A stretch of 7,515 nt of DNA from Bacteroidales bacterium (GCA_031272415.1 JAISTU010000104.1:1-7515), one strand, 5' to 3'; numbered from the stretch's first letter, positions 1-7,295 are shown. The notes: generated by a model not told the origin, from the letters alone. A program made the numbers and translations.

Positions 1-33
1 AAAGTACTGATACAAAAAAAACAAAGTTAAAAC

Positions 34-171
34 ATGGCAAGCAGTAGAATAAAAGTATTAAGAACCACTATTATAGCGTGGTTGGCAGGCATGAGTGCCT
101 CGTGTGTGATGTCCCAAAATTTGATATTATTCAGAGGAAATATGGGGAGAGATAAAAAAAAACGGATATAA
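34..171 (+). CDS. Small ORF with signal-peptide-like N-terminus; possible truncated secreted/lipoprotein gene
   Basis: ATG at 34 opens a 45-codon frame ending in TAA (169-171). I do not recognise the product. What can be seen is a basic N-terminus (RIKVLR), a hydrophobic stretch (TTIIAWLAGMSAS) and a Cys near residue 24 in a context loosely like a lipobox, followed by a short polar tail rich in Lys and Arg. This is how exported bacterial proteins or lipoproteins begin, but the mature part is almost absent. It may be the 5' stub of a gene cut by rearrangement, a genuine small secreted peptide, or chance. There is no Shine-Dalgarno, although Bacteroidota genes often lack one. Confidence that it is translated is low. 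Confidence 0.25.
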   Translation: MASSRIKVLRTTIIAWLAGMSASCVMSQNLILFRGNMGRDKKKRI

Positions 172-232
172 AGTTTTGATAAATACTTCTTTTAAATTTT
201 AACGTGAAAAGGCAACCAATTATCAATAACCT

Positions 233-267
233 TGCAGACGGTTTCGACTTGTTGAAACCGTCAGGCA
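233..267. promoter_or_regulatory. Stem-loop in the operon leader
   Basis: A perfect 9-bp inverted repeat, GACGGTTTC (237-245) and GAAACCGTC (254-262), flanks an 8-base loop. The stem can extend outward by TGC (233-235) pairing with GCA (265-267) across a small internal loop. No T-run follows, so it is not a classical intrinsic terminator. It ends about 53 bases before the start codon of the amidotransferase fusion. It could be a leader mRNA structure, an operator-like dyad for a DNA-binding protein, or the terminator of an upstream transcript. The structure is seen directly; the role is unknown. Confidence 0.5.
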
Positions 268-319
268 TTGATTATCTGTATTTTAATGAATTATTGTATG
301 AATAACTTTCTATATAATC

Positions 320-3300
320 ATGTGCGGAATAGTAGCAATAATAGGCAAAAGCAATCCTAAAACCGTGTTGAATAAAATCAAACATCGTGGATTGGATGCA
401 ACTAAAATTATCCGATTGGGAAATGTGTCTATCGGGTTTAATCGCTTGTCTATAAACGACAAAACAGAGCGCGGAACACAACCCTTTGAATTTGGGGACT
501 TTGTCGGTGTTATTAATGGCGAAATTTACAATGCAGACGAATTGCGCAGGAGTTTTGCGCTTAAAACAATGTCAAATTCAGACACGGAAGTTGTTTTGCC
601 ATTATTTGAGAAGTTAGGCAGTTCGGCAATCCACCATCTTGATGGTTTTTATTCCGGCGTTATTTACAACAAAGCAACTCGGCAAACTTTTTTATTGAGA
701 GATTATATCGGCAAAAAGCCATTGTTTGTTGTTCATTCAAACAAAGAAACTTTCATTGTCAGTGAATTGAAAGCCGTTGATTCCATTGATGATTTTCAAA
801 TCGTTCCCAAAGGGTTTTCCGAACTGACTGAAACGGGAATCAATCTGATTGAACAACATAAAATCACCTTTGTTTCTAAAGATAAACTCAAACAATCACT
901 AACGGAAGCAGTTGAAAAACGCATTCCTGCAGAAGAAAAGCAATTCGGCGTTTTTTTAAGTGGCGGTCTGGACAGTTCGATTATCGCGGGCATTGTAGCC
1001 AAACACGCAAACAATGTGATTTACTACACGCTTGGCAATACAGACGATTCGCAATATGTCAATATTCTCGCACAGGAATTGGGTATTGAAAGCAAAATTA
1101 AAAGGATTGAACTGCCCACCCGAAATGAACTTCCTCATTTGATTGACAGGGTTGTTTATCACACCGAAAGTTATAATCCATCAATTATCAGCAATGGCTT
1201 GGCAACTTATCTGTTGTCGGCAGCGGCGCACAAAGACGGATTGAAAGTTGTTTTGTCGGGCGAGGGCGCTGATGAATTGTTTTGTGGTTATCCTGTTTCC
1301 ACTAACATAAACAAATGGTTTGCGAAGCGCGGGGAACTCATCGAAAATATGCACTTCACTGAGTTGCGGAGATTAGATTTGTCCTCAATGGCTCACACAA
1401 TTGAAATTCGCTGCCCATTTTTGGACAGACAGGTTTATGCTGTTTCCAAAGATTGCACGGCATCTGATTTGATTGACGGATTTCAGGGCAAGCAAATTTT
1501 GCGAAAGGCATTCAAAGACGATTTGCCAAAAGAAATTGTTGAGCGCAACAAGATGTCGTTTGACGTTGGTTCAGGGATTCGAAAAATGGTTGTCGAGTAT
1601 TTGACACAAAACGGAAAATCGGAAAAAGAGAATTTGAAAGTTATTTGCGAACGGAATCTCCCGAAATTATTGGTAGAAGATTTTTATTTTCATTCGTATC
1701 CAACATTCGACAAAGCCATTGAAAAACGAGGTAGTTCCCACAAAACCAATGAACTTGAAAAAATAGAAAGTTTGCTTCTGCGGGAATTTGAAACCGTTCC
1801 CTTTCATAACATTTTTATGTTGAACGATGAAAACATCGTGGCTTCAGATTTGGGCGGAACTTGTTCGGACAAGGTTTTACACTTCAAAAAAGTGCTTTTG
1901 GATATCGGTATCTCATCAAAATTACATTCAGCCTTCATTAACGGGCAGGAATGCCATCGTATGCTTTCTGTTGAAATTGACAATCAACATTACTTTGTTG
2001 ATGTCGGTTCCGGTTGGGCAAGTCCAAAACTTTTCCCCGCATTTAAGCCAATCGAATACTCGGTTTTCGGGATGACTTTCAAGACGGAACTTTCAGCCAG
2101 CAACCTGTTTTTATTCCACAAGACAGATGATGAGTTCAAACTGATGATAACTGTTCCGTTGAAATCAAAATCGGAAGAGGAAATTTTGGCAGACATTAAA
2201 AATCGTTTTAACGGTAAAACCGTTTATCCGTTTCAAAACAGTTTGAGGTTTTCAAAGGTCATAGGAAACTCATTTTATTTCTTAAAGGGCAACAAATTAA
2301 GAATCTACAATTCTGTCGGCATAGAAGAAAAAGTTTTATCCAATGTGGAAATCGAAACTTTACTCAAAGATACTTTCAAATTCAATTTAGACGGATTAAA
2401 GATTCCAAACTTGACGAGTATTGCTGTGATTATAGCGACAAAAAACAGACCTTTTTATTTGAAAAGCCGTTCATTGAAAAGTGTTATCTGTCAAAGTATT
2501 AAACCGAATTTCGTAATTGTTGTAGATGATTCTGACGACCAAAATTCAAGAGCCGAAAATGAGTCAATAATTAAAGAATATAATGTCCAACCGATAGCAA
2601 CGACGATAGATTATATCCTTAATCACAGAACAGCAGGAGCGGCGGGAAGTTGGAACAGTGCCATTGACTTTCTTTTGACGGAAAAGCACTCACCGGAAAA
2701 TACGTTTATCGCAATTCTCGACGATGACGATGAATGGCATCGTGATTATCTGAAATATTGTTTTCAAACCATTGAACAAGAAGCGGTAGATATGATTGCC
2801 TGTGATTTTTACAGGATTACAGATGAGCAAAAAGAGATAAATCAAGCGCCGTCAGAACTTTTGGCAAGCGATTTCTTGATTGGGAATCCGGGCATTCAGG
2901 GGTCTAATCTGTTTATTCGTTTGTCTTGTTTTTTAGAAGCCGGTTGTTTTGATGAAAATCTGCAAAGTTGCACGGACAGAGATTTGTGCATTAGAATATG
3001 TGATTTAGGATATGTCCGTTATTCGCGGGTTCCGGTTCCTTTGATGAATCACTTTGCAGAATGCAGTAGAATTAGAATGAGCACCCCGAAGACCAAAAGC
3101 AAAGAATCGGGATTATATAATTTTTGGCTCAAGCATTCTAAACGAATGTCGGTTGAACAACAGGAACAATATAAAACACGAGCAAAAACGCTTTTTAGTT
3201 GGGAGTTGCCAGAAATAGTCAAAGAAAACTCCGTCATAAGTTTCAATGATATAAACGCAATTGAAAATTATACCCTCTATGTCGGGATTATTTGTTCTGA

Positions 3301-4681
3301 TTACAAGGTAATATGCCCATTGCTGAACCAATTAGGGCGGTTGCAACACGAAAAATTTATTACCCTTGTTCGTGTTTTTCTGGTTGAAAACAATTTGTCC
3401 GTTGAGGATAAAAACAGCATAATTCAACTTGCGGACGGAATATCGCTCAATGTGTCTTTTACAACCAAAAAAATGCAAGATAAATGGATAGCGACGATTG
3501 ATTATTTCGGAAACTTTTCACGAAACAAGAACAATATGTTCAGTATTGCACAGTCGCGAACAATGTTGCAAAAATATATCGGGCAAACAATGAAAGGAAA
3601 AGAGGATACGGTTGCTTGGATTTTGGATGAAGATATGCAAATTAACGAAAGCACTTTACAAGGGCTGAAAATTCTACCTCAACTAAAACGAAACGGTATT
3701 GATATAGTAATTGGAAAATATGAATATTCGTCGCCAAATCCGCCTATCAATGGCATACGCACTCAATTGGTAGATTTTTGGCATAATCTGTGTTGGCTTC
3801 TGAATCAAAAACCAAATGAAATCCTGCCTGATTTTTCAGACGAAAATCATTCATTCATAAAGAAATATCCCGATTATTACTATGATTTATCAAGAAAACA
3901 TTCAGGGCATTTGGAACATCCATTTTGGATTGAACCTGTATCGAAAAAAGAAACCGTTGAGGATGCAATAAACCGTTTATGCAACGATGTAATTGAAATC
4001 TTTGGCGGAACTCCGCTGACACGACCTTTGGTATCCCTAAATTCAATCCCCCTTTTAGCTTCCGCAAGAGATTCTGTAAATCGTGGCGGGAATACTTTTG
4101 TTTTCAACGCCGATGCGCTGACCGATGTTCCAAATTTGAGTATGCGAATAAACGATACTGATGTTCGCCGTTCAGATATGATGTGGGCAGTCATAAACAA
4201 ATACTACCGAAAAATGAATATTAAAGCGGTAAATATACCGATTTGGCACACAGGAAAAGAAATGTCAAATCCTGCAGTTTTGGATGTGGATAAAGTAAGA
4301 GAAGAAATTATCGGCTCAATTTTATATGCTGCAGTGACCGATTTTCTAAAAATATCTCCCACTCATTGTCTTCGTTTCACAGATGACGAGATTTTAGTGA
4401 TTACTCAAAATTTTGAGCGTCTTATGAAACAAAGAATGTTGCTTTTGCAGCAAACATTTTATAGAGCAATCGGTATTTCAAAAAATATAAAGAATTTAGA
4501 GATATACAAACAGCATAGGAATTTGAATAGATTGACAGATATTATTGACGAAGTTTTCAATCATAAAAACTTTGATTTGATTGAAAAAAGTGTAAGCGTA
4601 ATTTCAATTTCCGACTTAACTGCATTTCTAAATTCAATGCAACAACAATCTGATAACTTTAAGAAAATAAATATCTTATGA
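320..4681 (+). CDS. Multidomain fusion: AsnB-like glutamine amidotransferase / arylamine N-acetyltransferase-like / two glycosyltransferase-like modules
   Basis: 1453 residues; far longer than asparagine synthetase B (about 550). Residues 1-200 are a class-II glutaminase: Cys2 follows the initiator Met (MCGIVAI), which fixes the start at 320; NRLS (41-44), NGEIYN (66-71) and SDTE (87-90) match substrate-binding elements. Residues about 205-475 are the ATP-dependent synthetase: SGGLDSS (214-220) PP-loop, GEGADELFCG from 314, EIRCPFLD from 362. Residues about 490-698 match arylamine N-acetyltransferase: PFHN (494-497), GGTC with Cys515, His546, Asp561 in FVDVGSG, plus a matching C-terminal part. 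Residues about 699-960 are a GT-A family-2 glycosyltransferase: IIATKNRP, acidic DD at 736-737, DDDDEW at 801-806, D886/D888 and His911. Residues about 984-1320 resemble another GT-A fold: ILDEDMQ (D1103, D1105), RRSD (D1286), His1310. The remaining tail is probably helical. No signal peptide or membrane segment is visible, so it is likely cytosolic. Possible roles are amidation of a carboxylate (as AsnB-type enzymes do on uronic acids), acyl transfer and glycosylation; the substrate is unknown. Confidence 0.96.
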   Translation: MCGIVAIIGKSNPKTVLNKIKHRGLDATKIIRLGNVSIGFNRLSINDKTERGTQPFEFGDFVGVINGEIYNADELRRSFALKTMSNSDTEVVLPLFEKLGSSAIHHLDGFYSGVIYNKATRQTFLLRDYIGKKPLFVVHSNKETFIVSELKAVDSIDDFQIVPKGFSELTETGINLIEQHKITFVSKDKLKQSLTEAVEKRIPAEEKQFGVFLSGGLDSSIIAGIVAKHANNVIYYTLGNTDDSQYVNILAQELGIESKIKRIELPTRNELPHLIDRVVYHTESYNPSIISNGLATYLLSAAAHKDGLKVVLSGEGADELFCGYPVSTNINKWFAKRGELIENMHFTELRRLDLSSMAHTIEIRCPFLDRQVYAVSKDCTASDLIDGFQGKQILRKAFKDDLPKEIVERNKMSFDVGSGIRKMVVEYLTQNGKSEKENLKVICERNLPKLLVEDFYFHSYPTFDKAIEKRGSSHKTNELEKIESLLLREFETVPFHNIFMLNDENIVASDLGGTCSDKVLHFKKVLLDIGISSKLHSAFINGQECHRMLSVEIDNQHYFVDVGSGWASPKLFPAFKPIEYSVFGMTFKTELSASNLFLFHKTDDEFKLMITVPLKSKSEEEILADIKNRFNGKTVYPFQNSLRFSKVIGNSFYFLKGNKLRIYNSVGIEEKVLSNVEIETLLKDTFKFNLDGLKIPNLTSIAVIIATKNRPFYLKSRSLKSVICQSIKPNFVIVVDDSDDQNSRAENESIIKEYNVQPIATTIDYILNHRTAGAAGSWNSAIDFLLTEKHSPENTFIAILDDDDEWHRDYLKYCFQTIEQEAVDMIACDFYRITDEQKEINQAPSELLASDFLIGNPGIQGSNLFIRLSCFLEAGCFDENLQSCTDRDLCIRICDLGYVRYSRVPVPLMNHFAECSRIRMSTPKTKSKESGLYNFWLKHSKRMSVEQQEQYKTRAKTLFSWELPEIVKENSVISFNDINAIENYTLYVGIICSDYKVICPLLNQLGRLQHEKFITLVRVFLVENNLSVEDKNSIIQLADGISLNVSFTTKKMQDKWIATIDYFGNFSRNKNNMFSIAQSRTMLQKYIGQTMKGKEDTVAWILDEDMQINESTLQGLKILPQLKRNGIDIVIGKYEYSSPNPPINGIRTQLVDFWHNLCWLLNQKPNEILPDFSDENHSFIKKYPDYYYDLSRKHSGHLEHPFWIEPVSKKETVEDAINRLCNDVIEIFGGTPLTRPLVSLNSIPLLASARDSVNRGGNTFVFNADALTDVPNLSMRINDTDVRRSDMMWAVINKYYRKMNIKAVNIPIWHTGKEMSNPAVLDVDKVREEIIGSILYAAVTDFLKISPTHCLRFTDDEILVITQNFERLMKQRMLLLQQTFYRAIGISKNIKNLEIYKQHRNLNRLTDIIDEVFNHKNFDLIEKSVSVISISDLTAFLNSMQQQSDNFKKINIL
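4678..4681 (+). other. ATGA start/stop overlap between genes 1 and 2
   Basis: The start codon of the GTP cyclohydrolase II fusion (ATG 4678-4680) overlaps the TGA stop of the preceding gene (4679-4681). Such an overlap usually means translational coupling and roughly linked output of the two proteins. It fixes the gene 2 start, since the protein then begins a normal distance before the conserved LPTxxGxF element. No strong Shine-Dalgarno precedes it (only A-rich sequence with AAGAAAA). Confidence 0.9.
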
Positions 4682-6306
4682 CAACTGTTTACGAAAATTA
4701 CTGTATCCTTCCAACGGACTTCGGAACTTTCCGAATGTATGACACGCTCGACGAGGGCGTTCGCCTGTTGTCGTATTCTCCGATTGAAAATATTGGAGAC
4801 AACCCGTTGGTAAGAGTGCATTCTTCGTGCATCGCGTCCGAAGTTTTTGGCGCGAGAGATTGTGACTGCGCCGACCAATTGCACGAGGCGATGAAATTGA
4901 TTGCCGGTGAGGGCAGGGGCTTGATTATTCACATTCATCAAGAAGGCAGGGGACACGGATTGTCAAAGAAAATCAAGGCAGTATCCCTTATGCAGACCAA
5001 AAATTGCGATACCGCCGAATCGTTTAACCAAATGGGGTTGCATCAAGATATACGAGATTATGCTAAACCGGTTGAGATTTTGAAAAATTTGGGGATTACT
5101 TCGGTTCGCCTTATTTCCAATAATCCGCGCAAGAGTAATTTCCTTACCAAACACGGAATTTCTGTTGAAATTGTTCACACGCACCCTAAAATCAGACCGG
5201 AAAACAAAGATTATCTGTTTTCCAAAAATGCAAAGTTGGGGCATTCGTTACCGCTTAACGATGAAGAAAACACGGGAATTATTCATTTTTATCATTCCGA
5301 CCAGAAATGGGGCGAATTCGCGAACTTTTCCCGTCATTCAATCTATTTGGACGGGAAAATTTGGAACACAGTTGAGCATTTTTATCAGGCACAAAAATTC
5401 CACGATACCGATAATGAGGAAATTATACGTTTGGCTGCAACTCCCACATTAGCAAAACAAAAAGCCCACGAAATACTTGAATGCCATCCTGTTCCTGATT
5501 GGAACGAGCGGAAAGAAGACATTATGTATAGAGGCCTAAAAGCGAAGTTTACGCAACATCCTGAACTCGGAAAATTGCTCATTTCAACCGGAAATAAAAC
5601 GCTTGTGGAACGAGCAGATAACGATAGTTACTGGGGCGATGGGAAAGACGGCAACGGGAGAAATCGGTTGGGAGAATTGCTAATGCAGTTGCGAAAGGAG
5701 TTGAAAGACAATTTGGATGTTCAACATTGCAAAAATATAATAGCGTTTTGGAATTTGGAAAAGCCTTTGCGAGTGCTTGGCAGTGGATCTGAGGGAATTG
5801 TTTTTACGGACAAAAAATGGGTTTATAAATCTTTCTACGATATTAAAGATAGCGAATGGAACTATTTGAAGGAAATATCTGTCTGTTTTTCTGAAAGCCC
5901 AATTTTGGCGAAAATTGAATGTTATGATTCAAACAAATACAAATTCATTCGTTATCCTTATATTGATTTTGAACCGTTAACAAAAGTTGATGCAAGGGAA
6001 ATAGTTGATTTTCTAAAATTCAGCAAATCAAATAATTTTGTTTTTACAAACATAAAGCCTCTAAATTTTATACAGGCAAAATCGGGGATAAAACTCGTAG
6101 ATTACGGAAGGTCGTTTGAATCTTATACGGAAGAAAAAATGCTGAACGCCACAAAACGCGCATTTTTACTTTACAAGTTTCCCACAATGAAAAACAAAGA
6201 ATTTCAATCATTAACTCCTTATATCAACAGAGGCGAAAATCCGCTCGAAATTGATGGATGGGAAAATTTTTGGTTGGAGATAACTCCCAATTTCACAAAA
6301 AAATGA
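4678..6306 (+). CDS. GTP cyclohydrolase II-like / NADAR (YbiA/COG3236) / kinase-like fusion protein
   Basis: 542 residues in three parts. Residues about 5-190 match GTP cyclohydrolase II (RibA), which opens the GTP imidazole ring at the first step of riboflavin synthesis. The zinc cysteines are present as Cys51, Cys62 and Cys64 (HSSC ... DCDC), QEGR is at 88-91, Asp124 and Arg126 match catalytic Asp/Arg, and Lys152 (SNNPRK) matches the phosphate-side Lys. The KIRAY tyrosine (Tyr105 in E. coli) is Val102, which predicts altered chemistry. Residues about 200-350 match YbiA/NADAR closely: GEFANF (212-217), EHFYQAQKF (233-241), YWGDG (318-322). COG3236 members hydrolyse the N-glycosidic bond of early riboflavin intermediates, and NADAR relatives act on ADP-ribose adducts. 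Residues about 360-530 look kinase-like: GSGSEG loop (368-373), Lys384 in VYKS, NIKPLN (458-463) and DYG (475-477), with Asn458 where HRD/HGD Asp is expected. Cytosolic. It is not a standalone riboflavin gene; it sits between the amidotransferase fusion and the epimerase, overlapping each by 4 bases. Confidence 0.96.
   Translation: MTTVYENYCILPTDFGTFRMYDTLDEGVRLLSYSPIENIGDNPLVRVHSSCIASEVFGARDCDCADQLHEAMKLIAGEGRGLIIHIHQEGRGHGLSKKIKAVSLMQTKNCDTAESFNQMGLHQDIRDYAKPVEILKNLGITSVRLISNNPRKSNFLTKHGISVEIVHTHPKIRPENKDYLFSKNAKLGHSLPLNDEENTGIIHFYHSDQKWGEFANFSRHSIYLDGKIWNTVEHFYQAQKFHDTDNEEIIRLAATPTLAKQKAHEILECHPVPDWNERKEDIMYRGLKAKFTQHPELGKLLISTGNKTLVERADNDSYWGDGKDGNGRNRLGELLMQLRKELKDNLDVQHCKNIIAFWNLEKPLRVLGSGSEGIVFTDKKWVYKSFYDIKDSEWNYLKEISVCFSESPILAKIECYDSNKYKFIRYPYIDFEPLTKVDAREIVDFLKFSKSNNFVFTNIKPLNFIQAKSGIKLVDYGRSFESYTEEKMLNATKRAFLLYKFPTMKNKEFQSLTPYINRGENPLEIDGWENFWLEITPNFTKK
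6303..6306 (+). other. ATGA start/stop overlap between genes 2 and 3
   Basis: ATG (6303-6305) overlaps TGA (6304-6306) of gene 2. This supports the start at 6303 over an in-frame ATG at 6258, which would add 15 residues lying wholly inside gene 2 with no family similarity. The arrangement repeats the gene 1/2 junction and suggests translational coupling along the operon. Confidence 0.88.
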
Positions 6307-7295
6307 ACTTGAAAATTATTAGATACTTAATCACAGGTGCAGCAGGTTTTATCGGTTTTCATTTGGCAAAACGACTTTTAGAAAAAGGCAACGCCGTTAT
6401 CGGAATTGATAATTTGAATGATTATTACGATGCCCGACTGAAATACGCACGATTGCAAGAATTAGAACAATATCCTGATTTTCAGTTTGTTAAAATGGAT
6501 ATTGCCGATAAATGCGCTATGAACGAATTGTTTGCACAAAACCATTTTGATATTGTTTGCAATTTTGCGGCACAGGCGGGTGTAACTTATTCTACTGTAA
6601 ATCCAAACGCCTATATTCACAGCAATATTATTGGATTTATCAACGTTTTGGAATGTTGCAAAGAGCATAACTGCAAACTGATTTATGCAAGTTCGAGCAG
6701 CGTTTATGGCGACAATAAGAAACTGCCATTTGCCGAAGCCGACCCGATTGCAATGCCTAAAAACCTGTACGCCAAAACCAAAATCAACAATGAATATCTG
6801 GTACAAATGTACAGCGACCATTTCGGGTTGCAAACAATCTGCTTGCGGTTGTTTTCTGTATATGGTACTTTCGGGCGACCCGATATGGGATATATGATTT
6901 TTATAAAATCAATTCTTAACCATCTACCACTCAATATTTACGGCGACGGCACAATGAAACGCGATTATACATATATTGATGATGTTGTTACAGCTATTCA
7001 AAAAATTATTTCGTATCACTCTGTAAATAAAGCGAATAATGAAATTTACAATATCGGCTCGTCTAACCCCGTTTCGCTTGTGGAATTGATAGAAAAATTG
7101 GAAAATCAACTCGGAACAAAAGCCATCAAAAACTTTTTGCCAAAGCGTCCCGAAGAAATCGGAACCACTTATGCCGATGTTTCAAAATTGAAAAAAGTGA
7201 TTGGATACAAGCCGAATACAAGTATTGATGATGGAATAAAGAAGGTTGTGGGGTGGTGGAAATTAATTATTGATAATCAATCTCAAACTTTATAG
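6303..7295 (+). CDS. NAD-dependent epimerase/dehydratase, UDP-glucuronate 4-epimerase-like
   Basis: 330 residues, the usual size for the extended short-chain dehydrogenase/epimerase family. The Rossmann NAD-binding loop GAAGFIG is at residues 12-18, followed by an Asp (GIDNLNDYYD) typical of the CapI/GAE type UDP-glucuronate 4-epimerases. The catalytic set is complete: a serine run with SSSSVYG (130-136) and Tyr156-xxx-Lys160 (YAKTK). FGRPDMGY and RDYTYIDD (220-227) follow in the order seen in UDP-glucuronate epimerases. The expected reaction is UDP-glucuronate to UDP-galacturonate through a 4-keto intermediate, in the cytosol, supplying a glycosyltransferase. A related NDP-sugar epimerase or decarboxylating activity cannot be excluded. 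It is the third gene of the operon, and the glycosyltransferase modules of gene 1 are the obvious candidate users of its product. A uronate product would also give the AsnB-like module a carboxylate to amidate (inference). Confidence 0.95.
   Translation: MNLKIIRYLITGAAGFIGFHLAKRLLEKGNAVIGIDNLNDYYDARLKYARLQELEQYPDFQFVKMDIADKCAMNELFAQNHFDIVCNFAAQAGVTYSTVNPNAYIHSNIIGFINVLECCKEHNCKLIYASSSSVYGDNKKLPFAEADPIAMPKNLYAKTKINNEYLVQMYSDHFGLQTICLRLFSVYGTFGRPDMGYMIFIKSILNHLPLNIYGDGTMKRDYTYIDDVVTAIQKIISYHSVNKANNEIYNIGSSNPVSLVELIEKLENQLGTKAIKNFLPKRPEEIGTTYADVSKLKKVIGYKPNTSIDDGIKKVVGWWKLIIDNQSQTL

Larger units (their letters stand above)
1..319. other. 5' leader / mostly non-coding region upstream of the operon
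   Basis: This AT-rich stretch carries no recognisable gene. It contains a 45-codon frame (34-171), a small hairpin (AGGCA/TGCCT, 87-100) and a strong stem-loop (233-267). I could not find a Bacteroidota-type promoter (TTTG ... TAnnTTTG) with proper spacing, nor a convincing sigma-70 promoter placed far enough upstream of the ATG at 320. The operon promoter probably lies here, but I cannot point to it. All three forward frames reach a stop within the first 50 bases, so at most the last few codons of an upstream plus-strand gene could be present. Confidence 0.6.

Noticed and set aside
87..100. Hairpin AGGCA-TGAG-TGCCT
   Set aside because: Only a 5-bp stem, no T-run, and it lies inside the small signal-like frame; too weak to call a terminator.
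175..200. TTTG (175-178) plus TAAATTTT (193-200) as a Bacteroidota promoter
   Set aside because: The gap is about 14 bases, shorter than the usual spacing, and the last base of the -7 element does not match.
313..318. Perfect TATAAT box just before the start codon
   Set aside because: It ends two bases from the ATG at 320, so transcription would begin inside the gene and remove Cys2; Bacteroidota promoters also use a different -7 sequence.
3880..4200. Minus-strand 106-residue open frame within gene 1
   Set aside because: It is antisense to a well-supported glycosyltransferase-like region and its translation has no recognisable motif.
4561..4956. Minus-strand 131-residue open frame across the gene 1/2 junction
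   Set aside because: It is antisense to the conserved GTP cyclohydrolase II start and has no protein-family pattern.
4678..5250. Housekeeping riboflavin gene ribA
   Set aside because: The active-site Tyr is replaced, the domain is fused to NADAR and kinase-like parts, and no other riboflavin genes are present.
6258..6302. Upstream in-frame ATG for the epimerase
   Set aside because: The extra 15 residues lie inside the preceding gene and match nothing in the epimerase family; the ATGA overlap at 6303 is the better start.
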